Of a stretch of 64,000 bases of DNA, positions 23,353 to 33,343 are shown piece by piece. Below the pieces are notes generated by a model that did not search any database, had not been told where the DNA came from, and was given only the letters and a program-made list of their open reading frames with translations. Origin of the DNA: Sclerotinia nivalis (taxonomy: Eukaryota > Ascomycota > Leotiomycetes > Helotiales > Sclerotiniaceae). Location of the stretch: positions 2,170,001-2,234,000 of the forward strand of contig JAPEIS010000010.1 in NCBI GenBank assembly GCA_029531795.1, read 5' to 3'. The position numbers and the translations under genes were made by a program. Every line of letters begins with the position of its first letter. Within the stretch, counting starts at the first letter, position 1.

Positions 23353-23694
23353 AGGAAAGCTATGTTCATAGGATATGGGTATGAAATGTGTCACTAAGGA
23401 GTTTTTGGGGGGTAAAGCAAAAGGAGTTCAACTGGTAGGAGGACAACATATCAATGCTTTTGAAGCCATAGGGTGGATTTGTAAAGCATGGGAACATCAG
23501 GTATAGAAACTTTGTATTCATGAGAAATAAGGGCCAATTCTGTACGACTCATTTGAGGTTTGGCCGACCCATCCGTTCCAATTCCTTCATTCCATTCATC
23601 CCCCCGGCGTGTTTCTCTCCGTATCAAAGTGTAAACTTTTCCCTCATTCCCATCAATTTGATTACGTCCCTCCAAAATCTCGTAGATCAATGGC
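23353..23694. other. Convergent intergenic region
   Basis: The 3' flanks of the RRM gene and of the small mitochondrial-type gene meet here. No gene is seen. Confidence 0.5.
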
Positions 23695-24150
23695 TTAGTC
23701 CTTTCTGTTTTGACGAGAGAGACGCATTTGCTTGTCAACAACAAGTTTGCGGCCCAAAGAGTAAATGGCGAATCCGACAGCGACCCCGACGACCATTCCT
23801 TCATTGATATCAGTTTAAATCCTGGTGATTTTCCGGCGGAGATGTAAACCTACCCAAAGGAACCAACTCGGGAGGAATCTTCTTCCATTGGCGCAATCGT
23901 TGCGAGATAGTGTGAGCTATTGGCTTTCGTATCAGTGTCGGCTCCCATCTACCAAGGATACATTCTCTAATCGATATTCCATCCTTCCCCTCTATATTTC
24001 CAAGTATGCAATCGTGGGGTAAACGTACCGCTATGCTCCTCCTTCTGTAAAACCAAAAAAACATTAGCCCTCCCACTCTCAAACTACCAAATCAACAACA
24101 AATAAACTTACCGGCACAGGCGACCACATCTTCTTGGTCGGTTGGAACAT
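23695..24150 (-). CDS. Small mitochondrial-type membrane protein, 73 aa (B12D/MLRQ-like?)
   Basis: Four exons (24150-24112, 24044-24029, 23916-23854, 23798-23695) give 73 residues. Exon 2 is only 16 nt. The start is MFQPTKKMWSPVP. The middle reads HTISQRLRQWKKIPPELVPL. One membrane span follows (MVVGVAVGFAIYSLGRKL), then a short basic tail ending SRQNRKD. The I-P-P-E-x-x-P-L motif directly before a single span resembles the B12D/NDUFA4 (MLRQ) family of inner-membrane respiratory subunits. I hold that family call only moderately. It diverges from COX12 with a 255-bp shared promoter, which suggests co-regulation with respiration. All splice sites are GT-AG and the frame closes exactly. Confidence 0.65.
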
Positions 24151-24405
24151 TCTAGTAACGGTAGTAGGATGCATCTTGAACCGTTGTTCAATCTTCAAGT
24201 CTTTCTGATGTAATTACACTGAACTTCCATGGTCTGAGGTTTTGGAGGACCTGCATTTCCGCACTAGCGAGCTCAAGAATAGCCGACCTCATCCCGAAGT
24301 GAGAAAGTGCAGTCCCCATTCCAATTAACCTCACATCCATTGAACCACCACCACCACCATCTCTTCTCCAAAATCCTGTGATCGCCAGATTATAAATACG
24401 CAATC
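24151..24405. promoter_or_regulatory. Divergent promoter between small mitochondrial gene and COX12
   Basis: A 255-bp region separates the two start codons. It contains a run of (CCA) repeats at 24343-24360 and TATAAATA at 24391-24398, just upstream of the COX12 ATG. Confidence 0.5.
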
Positions 24406-24917
24406 ATGTCTGAAGAACGCGAGACCAAACCTTTCAAGTTCGTTACTGGTATGTACTACCGGGAGGCCCGCCCACTGTTAGGATATCTAAAGATGGTGTG
24501 ATCTGATTGCTAACTATGGATTTTTTAATAGCTGGTATGCGATTCTGAAACCGGCGACGATTGCAAAGTGATGGGGGACTGATTATAGGATATAGGATTC
24601 GATGCTCGATTCCCCAACCAGAACCAGACTAAACATTGCTGGCAAAACTATGTTGATTACCACAAGTGTATCCTAGCCAAGGGCGAGGATTTCGCCCCAT
24701 GCCGTCAAGTATGTTTTGCGACTGATTATGAGGGAGGTATATACTGATGGGAGGACAGTTCTTCTTGGCTTATAAGTCTTTGTGCCCTAGTGCCTGGGTT
24801 GAGAGATGGGATGATCAACGTGGTTAGTATTGGGCTTTGAGGGGAACAGAAAAGGAAGATTGGCTAACGTGGAATAACACAGAAAATGGAACATTCCCAA
24901 CTCGTTTGGATCAATAG
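24406..24917 (+). CDS. COX12: Cytochrome c oxidase subunit VIb (Cox12)
   Basis: The protein has 85 residues: [20 protein letters not shown], then [20 protein letters not shown], and later a second Cys pair in [20 protein letters not shown]. The twin CX9C/CX10C pattern and [16 protein letters not shown] define Cox12/COX6B, an intermembrane-space subunit of complex IV that bridges the dimer and is imported by Mia40. The exons are 24406-24448, a 3-nt microexon CTG at 24532-24534, 24596-24708, 24759-24822 and 24883-24917. The microexon adds one Ala. It is supported by GCTAAC and AATAG before it and GTATGC after it. Skipping it also keeps the frame. Confidence 0.92.
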
Positions 24918-25098
24918 GAAATTTGAGGGTTATAGAAGGTTAGCATGGTGGGATAGAGCACAAGACGTTTACAATGGATGTGTATCATACAAAGTCATTA
25001 TGAGAATTGATGAGAGACGTCTCGGCTCGATCGGATGTACTTCGATTTACAGTTGATGAAACTCTTGATACCTATGGTTTCTGCTTTTCGTGGTTTAT

Positions 25099-26846
25099 TC
25101 AGGCTTCTCTTGAAGCTCTCAGTCGATCATATCTCAACATCGCTCCAAGCAAGACTTGTGCTCCATTTCCGCAGTCTTCTGGACTACAATATTCGGCCGG
25201 ATTATGACTTATGCCGTCTCTACAAGGTACAAAGATCCTAGTTGGGGTCAGTCGTAAATACGGCGTGATAAAAATGTAAAGCTTACATAGAGGTTGGAGC
25301 ATGTCTCGAAGTATAAACACTGCATTTTAATCAGCGAGGCCCTTATCATCTGATTGACATTCTTACCTATCATGTCCAGCGCCTGATACCATTCTCATAT
25401 AAGTGTTTGAAACGGCTCCGGGCTGATATCCAGTACTAGAAGTCGTTTCAATTAAGTCTCCGGCACTTTCTTCCACGCATCGGATGCAGTCTTTGTTGAA
25501 GTGAGTAGCCGGAGAATCTGTATCCACTTGCCAATCCAACGTACAACCTTTCCCTCTCTTTCCACTTGCCCCAAGAGTCGTCATTTGCGCCCCAGCAGCA
25601 ATCAACTCGAAATCTTTTCTGAGTTCTTTCTCAAAGGCCAAAAGTCTTTCGTCCTCTGAACATCTAATATCAAGTGAGAACTGTACGAATCCCGGAACAG
25701 TATTAGTAGAGCCAGGCTGCAAATTGAGAATTCCTAGCACACATAAGCTAAAAGTCTCGTGAGAAAGGGGGCTAGCTACCTGTGGATGCTAGACAACTCA
25801 TCTCAGAGGCCTTATTATGACTATGAAGAATGAGTTTTGCTGCTGTAAGCATAGCATCTGAGCGATTTTCAAAATCCGTTGTACCTATAACACGTCATCA
25901 TCCCATTTCATCTATATCCATAATATCATCACCACATTTCAGTACAATAAAACATACCAGTGTGACAATCGCTTCCCCTCACCGTAATAGTATGCCACCG
26001 ATAAGCCTGCACGCCGGTCACAGCTCCGATACGTGTCTTGCTCTTCTCGAGGATCGGTCCCTGTTCTATGTGTAGCTCGAAATGTGCACCGATTGGATTT
26101 TCTTGATATGACGCGGGGATTGAACCGAGATATCCGATTCTTTCTAATTCTGATTTCATGGTTGCGGGACCGTTTATCTCGCGGAGGTTGTGCGCGGAGA
26201 GAAGTGGTATGTCGTTGGCCCAGACACCGGATGATATCATAGAGACGGGAAAACGCGCTCCTTCTTCTGTGGGGGGTTAGAGGAAGGGGTGAGTGAGGGA
26301 TGATAGGGTGAAAGGGGGAAGAAGTACCATTTGTCCACTATTTCGAAAGTTAGTTTGCCAATATATATACTAAAATCGAAAAATGACAAACATTAATAAC
26401 ACCAGTAGGATATTCCGTTTCAATCCCCAGGTCATTCATAGTTCTTATCGCTTCAATACCTGCATGGACACCTAATATCCCATCGTATCGTCCTCCCGTT
26501 GGCTGTAATTTCATTAATCATAGCACTTTATAAAATTGTACTCGCTTTTTGAATGGAAGCTTTGGGGGCTATACCTGTGTATCTAAATGACTACCTGCAT
26601 ATGTAGCCGGAGCATCTCTTCTACCGGGTCGGATGGCGAATATATTGCCTTTTCGTTACATTGTTATTATTGCATGACTTTTGACAGATTGATGCGAGGG
26701 TGTCAAATAGGAAAAGAGGAGAAGAAGGAGAGCGGGGAAGGAGTACCCATAGCATCAATCTTCACATCACAACCAACTTCCTTCATAGTTTCGACAAACC
26801 AATCTCGAGCTAGTTTGTCGGCAGAGGAGAGGGCGAGTCGAGACAT
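25099..26846 (-). CDS. M20-family amidohydrolase (N-carbamoyl-amino-acid hydrolase / beta-ureidopropionase type)
   Basis: Nine exons (26846-26747, 26648-26575, 26502-26392, 26337-26328, 26266-25958, 25884-25780, 25733-25367, 25319-25287, 25237-25099) give 415 residues. Metal-site motifs are in order: AGSHLDTQPTGGRYDG, NWTNEEGARF, HFELHIEQGP, GSDCHTGTTDFENRSDAM, GAGHDSVYTSRHAPTSM and FVPCRDGISHNPAEY. These define the allantoate amidohydrolase/ureidopropionase branch of the M20 metallopeptidase fold. It hydrolyses N-carbamoyl compounds in pyrimidine or purine breakdown. The substrate cannot be told from sequence. The start used (MSRLALSSADKLARDW) lies about 35 residues inside the usual family start, and I found no upstream exon. 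One exon is only 10 nt. Confidence 0.88.
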
Positions 26847-29612
26847 TCCTTGGTCGGTTTCTTTTCTGGGCTGATATCAGGACTCTGTATGTATGTAGTA
26901 TATATGATTTCAAGAACTCAAAATTGAAACATCTTTGTGATGATGGAATTTGATTATACAGCAGAACCTCCTTTGCTCCTCCTTGTCATGGCCGCTTGAC
27001 TTAATGTAGGTGAACCACACAGCTTAGGAGATATGCTTTTCTTCCCACTTTGAGGGTGCTAGGTTGGACTTAGCAGTATATAATCACATATCCACGGCTC
27101 ATTCAACTTGCACCGAGAACCTCCAACAAGATTTCAGGAACTTTCCCAAATCATTCCTTCTCTATCCATTCCTTTCACCGTCATCTCTCTCACCAATACC
27201 CTTTTATCGTCTCCGGCCTCCCAAATTACCTCAAAATAATATCAAAAAATCAAAGAAAAGTAAAACATACACTCCCCATCTCTCTCCCTTCCCCCATTGA
27301 CAAGTATAATGCAATTCCCTCCACAATCTCTCTCCATTAATTTTGATATTTCTGATTTGATCATCTTTTATATCAATATTCCTAATCGAGCTAATATTTC
27401 TAATCCTATCGAATTTCCTAATCGTCGGGATAGCCCTGAATGGATTGATAAGAGTTCTTGGATGATATAGCTTTAACATTTTCAAAGTATTTAGAAACAG
27501 AAATACAAGGCAAAGATGATTTCAATATCGAGGTGTTAGTTTGTATATATGTGTTGTCGGAGATGCTTATCATGAGTACTGAGCACGAGGGGTACATTTG
27601 AGTTATCAATGCAATTGCAAGTTACCCCGCTATCAAGCATTTGCATGCATTATCAGGACCACATAAGACAGATATCAATACTACGAAATAGACCAAGTAA
27701 GATTGCTTAAAGAGATCAATTTTTGTTATATATTAAGAGTATAAAGAGACTTGATTAATCTAAATATATATAATTCTAAGCTTATATACATTGTAATCGC
27801 ATCTGTTATCTAAATTCCTAAATACGATTCCTCCACCAACCAAAAGCAGTAAACGTGAAACTATTCCTAAATATATACAATTCTAAGGTTATATATATAT
27901 ATATAGTTATCGCATTTGTCATGAAAATCTTTAACACGATTCACCCCTCACCAATAAAATCAACCAGAAGCAATAAGACATGAAACTATTCCCAACTGTA
28001 ATCAACCTCTAAACCTCTCACCATGATCTCTTCACCTAAACCCAACCCAAATCCCTCAAATTCATCGACACCATCAAAAAAATTATCTTCGTGTTGCTAG
28101 CTACAAAAGATATATTTTCACTGTAGGTGCGGAGGGACGATGATTCCAACTATACACGATTATGAGGCTATGTACACCACTGTACCCTTATTAAACCCCA
28201 ACACCATTCAAAATGCAGATCAGACATGAGATCTTCCGGCTGCCGAGGAACGAGAGGAGCGAGTTGATTGACAACAAAATATAAGACAAAGGTGTGCAGT
28301 AAACGCTGCTGCGATGAAACCGGAGAATATTACTATAAGAAATGTGAGGAGTATTATTAGGGTTATTTGTCCCCCTTCCATCTTTGGAATGGTTGGGTAT
28401 GGCAAGGAGAAGTGTGTGAGACGAGGTGAGGTGAAGTGAGGTGAGGATGGAATTTTTGAGGGTGATCTGTGGAGATTTTGAAGGTGGAGGGAGGGTTGAG
28501 GATGAGACCGGGGAGTAGAATTTAAGAGTAGAATTGGAATCGAAGAGGAGAGTTAGAGTAGAGATTAAAACCCAAAAATCGGACCCAAAATCAAAGAACT
28601 TAACAGAGGAGCAGAACAAGTAAGATCTTACAAATGAATGATGAATAGCAGAAATGATCTCCTTAGGCAATTGAACTAAACAAAGCTAAAATAAAGCTAA
28701 GATCTTACAACTTTTATAGTCATGATTTTGAAGATATTATAGATTTAGATACCAAGTTAGTATTGGATTAATTACCGCTTATCGTTGTTGTTCAAGTGGG
28801 AGTTCGTAGAGAGTGAGTGGTAAGTTCTGATTTTTTGGAGGTGTTGTGGATATAGGAGGGGAGGTGGAGGAGGCGGAGGGGATTCTTTGGGGGGAAGTGG
28901 AAGTTGTGTATGTATAGAAGAATGGGGAGGGAGGATAGAGGAGAAAGGGATAGGGATAAAAAGCGGATTAATTAAGGGGAGGGAGAGAAGAGGGAAGCGA
29001 AGAGAAGGGGAGAAGAGAGGAAAAAGGGAGAGGGAGTAGCTATACAAATGAATACCATCCTAATTCTAAGGAATATTAGAAATTAAGTAGGTTAAACACT
29101 AAAATTGGATTTCTTACTGGTTTGTGATTGATATTCTCGCGTTCGAATAATAATATGCTAATTATGGATGAGGTTATTGAAGATATCGGGTGAGGTTGAG
29201 GCGGAAGGAGAAGGGGAAGGTGCTTAAAGACTGAAAGAGAAAGTAGAAAGTCTTTTGATCTACTATGCTATTTAACTTAGTATAAATTGAAGTTATTACT
29301 AAATCTTAGATATAGGCATAATGTAGGCTACCTACATCAGACACTGTTTCGAATTACGAATTGGGCGAATGATGACTGGATTACGATCATGATAGAGATG
29401 AGGAGAGTGCAAAGGAAACCGAGGATGGAATAAAAAGAAACATGGGTAATATCCACCAATATGTTATTTGGGTCAGGGTAAACTGGAAGTTGAAAGTCAA
29501 TTAATTTTCAAATAGTGATGAATATCGATACTACCAATGCAAACCGTGAATATATCCTTATAATCCACGCTCCCAAACGCCACGCTGTGATATCAATGGA
29601 TCCAAATTTCTT
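26847..29612. other. Gene-poor intergenic region, 2.8 kb
   Basis: AT-rich patches (27660-27960, with a TATATATATA run) are followed by a segment whose minus strand is pyrimidine-rich (28400-29050). Only one weak small ORF (28220-28405) is worth listing. Confidence 0.45.
28220..28405 (-). CDS. Possible small membrane protein, 61 aa (weak)
   Basis: A short uninterrupted frame encodes MPYPTIPKMEGGQ, then one strongly hydrophobic stretch (ITLIILLTFLIVIFSGFIAA), then a Cys- and Ser/Arg-containing tail. The minus-strand sequence upstream is pyrimidine-rich, as in many fungal leaders. I know no family for it and see no splice evidence, so it may be chance. Confidence 0.22.
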   Translation of the reverse strand: MPYPTIPKMEGGQITLIILLTFLIVIFSGFIAAAFTAHLCLIFCCQSTRSSRSSAAGRSHV

Positions 29613-30773
29613 TTACTTGGCTTTTCCCTTGCCCTTTCCTCTTCCCTTTGTGGCTGCTTTGGCAGGAGCTTTAGCAGGCGCCTCCGCTGGTGCCTTTGCC
29701 GGTGCCTTTGCCGGTGCCTTTGCCGGTGCTTTTGTGGGAGCTTTCACGGGTATCTTTGATCGGCTTTTCGCCTTTGTTGGAGCAGGAGCAGGAGGTGGCG
29801 TTGGTTCTTTGGCAACTTGCTCAACCTCCTCTTCTCCTTCTTCTTCTTCTTCCTCCTCATCCACTTCTTCTGGGACCTGGGGCTCTTTGGCTTCAATTTC
29901 GGCCTTCTCATCGTCGTCCTCCTCCTCTTCATCGTCATCATCCTCCTGTTCATCGTCATCACTCATAAACTCATCATCTTCATCAAAGCCGAAGAAGCTC
30001 ATAGCTTTTGATTTGCCCGGTGCAGATTCAGAAGGTGGAGTTGTATCGTTCGAGTCTATACCACCCATAACCTCATCTTCTTCACTAGCGGAGCCATCGG
30101 TTCCCGAACCACTGCCTGAAGATGTTGCCAACAAATTGTCCTTATAGTTTCCAGCCTTCATAGCCGCAATGACAGCCTCACGCGTTCTCTCTCCGGCTTC
30201 TTCTTTATCCTCAACCCATTTACCATCCACCTTTCCTTTCGTACCATTCTTAATTTCCTGCTCTCTTCGCTCTGCCAATTCTACAACTTGTTCCCATCGT
30301 TTCCTCCTCTCTTCTTTCTCTTTCTTGGCCATTTCCGGTTTGATTGCTAAATATTCAGCTAATGCCTTTGCTTCATTGACTGTTCTTAATCTGCGACCAT
30401 CCAGATTTCGACTTGACCCATTTTGATCACCTTGACCCTTCTTACGCTTAGATGACATACGACCTCCTGCTGCACGAAGTTGAGATCCGAAACCTCCTTT
30501 GCCACCACATAATCGCGCCGAAAGTCGTAAAGATAGAAATTCATCTTCTGGGTTTGATAGTAAATCTGATATTGGGGAGGATGATTCCGCGGAAAGTAAT
30601 TTATTTGATATGGTTGTGAGAATGAGGCGACGATCTTGAGATGGAATGCGCTCGTAAAGTTTGTCTTGAAGCTCTGAAATGGTTGTTGTGTTAGGTAGAG
30701 GTAGTGATAAAGTTGATGGTAAGTTCAATCCGGGAAATGAAGTCAACAAAACGTTGACTATTTGGGAAACCAT
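29613..30773 (-). CDS. sde2: Sde2 (ubiquitin-fold-processed spliceosome/genome-maintenance factor)
   Basis: A single exon encodes 386 residues. The N-terminus (residues 1-90) is the Sde2 ubiquitin-like fold ending [20 protein letters not shown]. In fission yeast the precursor is cut after the GG by ubiquitin proteases, exposing a Lys as the new N-terminus. The basic region that follows ([20 protein letters not shown], then a [12 protein letters not shown] helix) is the conserved Sde2 core. The C-terminal 200 residues are low complexity: an acidic Asp/Glu block and then a Lys/Ala/Pro tail with tandem APAKAPAK units. Active Sde2 joins the spliceosome to promote excision of selected introns. The gene is divergent from RPS10. 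Confidence 0.9.
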   Translation of the reverse strand: MVSQIVNVLLTSFPGLNLPSTLSLPLPNTTTISELQDKLYERIPSQDRRLILTTISNKLLSAESSSPISDLLSNPEDEFLSLRLSARLCGGKGGFGSQLRAAGGRMSSKRKKGQGDQNGSSRNLDGRRLRTVNEAKALAEYLAIKPEMAKKEKEERRKRWEQVVELAERREQEIKNGTKGKVDGKWVEDKEEAGERTREAVIAAMKAGNYKDNLLATSSGSGSGTDGSASEEDEVMGGIDSNDTTPPSESAPGKSKAMSFFGFDEDDEFMSDDDEQEDDDDEEEEDDDEKAEIEAKEPQVPEEVDEEEEEEEGEEEVEQVAKEPTPPPAPAPTKAKSRSKIPVKAPTKAPAKAPAKAPAKAPAEAPAKAPAKAATKGRGKGKGKAK

Positions 30774-31111
30774 ATTGTTAGTTTATTGTGTGGTTTTGCA
30801 AATAGAATTCGATTATAATCGCGCTTCGCGAAGGTGTTGATGGTTTTTGATATGTTGATGTGATAAAAGGTTTGAAGTTCCTGCGATAATGAGGAAATCC
30901 AGAGCAACAAGCCCACTGTCCAAGCAAAAGTGGCTGAGACTGTAGTCACGTGGAAATGCACCAAGCTCGGACCGTTTGGAGCTGTCAGCCACATATTCGC
31001 TTGCTAGCGTTTGAACCACACAAATTCAAAATATCAAATTTGAATTGCTTCGATTTTTCTCAACACCTCTCGACACGACAAACTCTACAAGCAACTCGAC
31101 AAACCGCCAAG
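30774..31111. promoter_or_regulatory. Divergent promoter between sde2 and RPS10
   Basis: A 338-bp gap lies between the start codons. The RPS10-proximal 100 bp are pyrimidine-rich (CTCAACACCTCTCGACACGA), as is common for fungal ribosomal-protein genes. Confidence 0.45.
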
Positions 31112-31760
31112 ATGTAAGATATCAACAATCAGCAATTTATCATAATTGCAATGGTTGCAAGAAGACTAATTAATTAATTAATTTTACAGGCTTATCCCAA
31201 AGGCTGACCGCAAGAAGATCCACGAGTACTTGTTCCGTGAGGGAGTACTTGTCGCAAAGAAGGAGTACGAAAACAAGCACCCAGATATCGACACCCGTAA
31301 CCTTTACGTTGTCAAGGCTTGTCAATCTTTGACCTCCCGTGGATATGTCAAGACTCAATTCTCTTGGCAATACTACTACTACACCCTCACCCCAGAGGGT
31401 CTCGACTACCTCCGCGAATGGCTTCACCTCCCCGCTGAGATTGTCCCAGCTACCCACATCAAGGTTCAAAGATCCCACGCTCCTCCTCGTGGAATGATGG
31501 GTGGTGACGAGCGTGAGCGCAAGCCTTTCGGTGGCCGTGGTGGACGTGGTGGTGGAGAGCGTGGTGACCGTGGTGATTACCGCAGACGTGAGGGTGGTGA
31601 GGGTAAAGAAGGTGCTGCCCCAGGAGAGTTCGCTCCTCAATTGTAAGTTCTCACACATCTTTTACCATTTTGGTTACTGGTCAATCCTAACATTTTCTCT
31701 TACAGCCGTGGTGGATTCGGACGTGGACGTGGCCGTGATGGTGCCGCTCCTCCGTCGTAG
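31112..31760 (+). CDS. RPS10: 40S ribosomal protein eS10
   Basis: The protein has 169 residues: [20 protein letters not shown], then [40 protein letters not shown] and an Arg/Gly-rich C-terminal tail. This is the complete eS10 winged-helix domain plus tail, located at the beak of the small ribosomal subunit. The exons are 31112-31113, 31190-31642 and 31706-31760. The first intron splits the initiator codon: only AT is in exon 1 and the G is the first base of exon 2, giving M-L-I-P-K. The second intron is near the 3' end. The tail codes for [20 protein letters not shown]. Confidence 0.95.
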
Positions 31761-33343
31761 ATTTATTCTACGTTTTTCTTACGCTTGCTCAATGCATCCG
31801 ACAGAAATTCCTCATAAACACTTGTATGGTTGGACGACTGGACAGTAGCGCGTTAGGTCGAGTGAAAGTAATCGCCGGGGGAGCATAGGTCGAAGGTGGA
31901 AGTTGACACTTCAAAACTGTCAGGTAGCATAATGAGCTTCTTCCAATACCCCTTCAATTTATTATGACGTGAAAACACGATACTCCCTCATAAACTGCTG
32001 CTCATTCTTTGCAATTGTTTTTATGGTTTCTTGATTCTTCGTATGATTTGAACACTCGGTGAAGTCGATTTTGTACTACGACGAATTGCTCTTGATATAA
32101 ATGTAAATGTTACCTAATGATCTCGCATTTCCACAAGGAAGATATATTCTAAGCCAAACTCCACTCGGGTCTTTCGGTCATGGAAGGCTAAAGAAAGGTC
32201 AAGGAAGATCAGGAGAAAAGTAGCCTTACTAACCGTTTTGCTGTTCAGAGGTAATAGGTATTTCGGCCAACTGCTCGTATAAAAGCTGAAAAGTACCCCA
32301 CCAAAATCCCCGCGATCTTTTCCGACATTTGACCCACCTAACAGTCCGAAAAAAGACAATTCCCCTCTACGCTACGTAGTTAATATCGTCATCGTACTTC
32401 TGCTCGGTCTTATTCTATGTTTATTCTTGACCACAGTATATTCAACACTTCCATATTAACATCGATAACTAGGCCATCAACCGATGAGTGAACCGTTTTG
32501 TAGTGGGGAATAATATTAAGCATTAAGACATTACTTGTCTAGAGATTAATGTTGCTAAGGAACGTGGGCTTACAATATCTCACATCCTCACATGTTGCTA
32601 CCTGTACGTGGCGTTTAAATGGCTTTCAAAATAGATGTCCGATTGGCGCTCAATATCTTGGTAACGCGCTTTTCCATACCAATTTTGCAGCAGTGTGGGT
32701 AGGATTGAGAAAGTATATCCCTACTTTGTATGAATTTGATGCTTGTTGCTTGTTGCTTCTCCTTTCCTTTCCCTTAATAATGAGAATAGACATAACTAGT
32801 ATTTCTGCTAGATACTCCTTGCTGACTTCTAACAGAACTGATCTGATCGTAGTTATTTCAGTAGTATATACCAATACCATAACCCAATAGATCAACAACG
32901 ACGTCAAATTTGATCTCATGATCTAGTACCAAGTATTATTGAGAGCCTAGGTACATATCATGGCTTAAGCTCCAACTCGTATCAACTCATACCTACCTGG
33001 TACCTACTTCAAACTTTGTTCTGGCCCGATTGCAAGGAACCAACCGCTCAGCTAGTCATCCAAATAAGATGGAACATTGAAATGGCGGGGCAATTTATAT
33101 CATGCATACCAACAACAGGATTATATACCCCACCTTGACGAAAGCCCCGTCCCTTCCTTTTCCATTCCATCTAAGTACATACCTTACTATAAGAGAGGTA
33201 CATAAACCAATCTTCTCTTCTTCTTTCTCTCTTTCTCTTCGTACCATTTCAAAATACCCTCAACAACTTTTCAAGATACCCAATCCCCAAATCAACTTCT
33301 TCAATTCTTCAATCTCCTTCAAGCAATAACAACATCCATCAAC
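31761..33343. other. Intergenic region, 1.6 kb
   Basis: The 3' flank of RPS10 and the long upstream region of the dehydrogenase gene. The last 200 bp are pyrimidine-rich (TTCTCTTCTTCTTTCTCTCT). No supported gene is seen. Confidence 0.5.

Noticed and set aside
29515..30147. 210-codon plus-strand frame rich in Ala/Gly and Ser runs
   Set aside because: It is the antisense shadow of the low-complexity Sde2 tail.
31170..31658. 162-codon minus-strand frame
   Set aside because: It is antisense to the well-supported eS10 coding exon.
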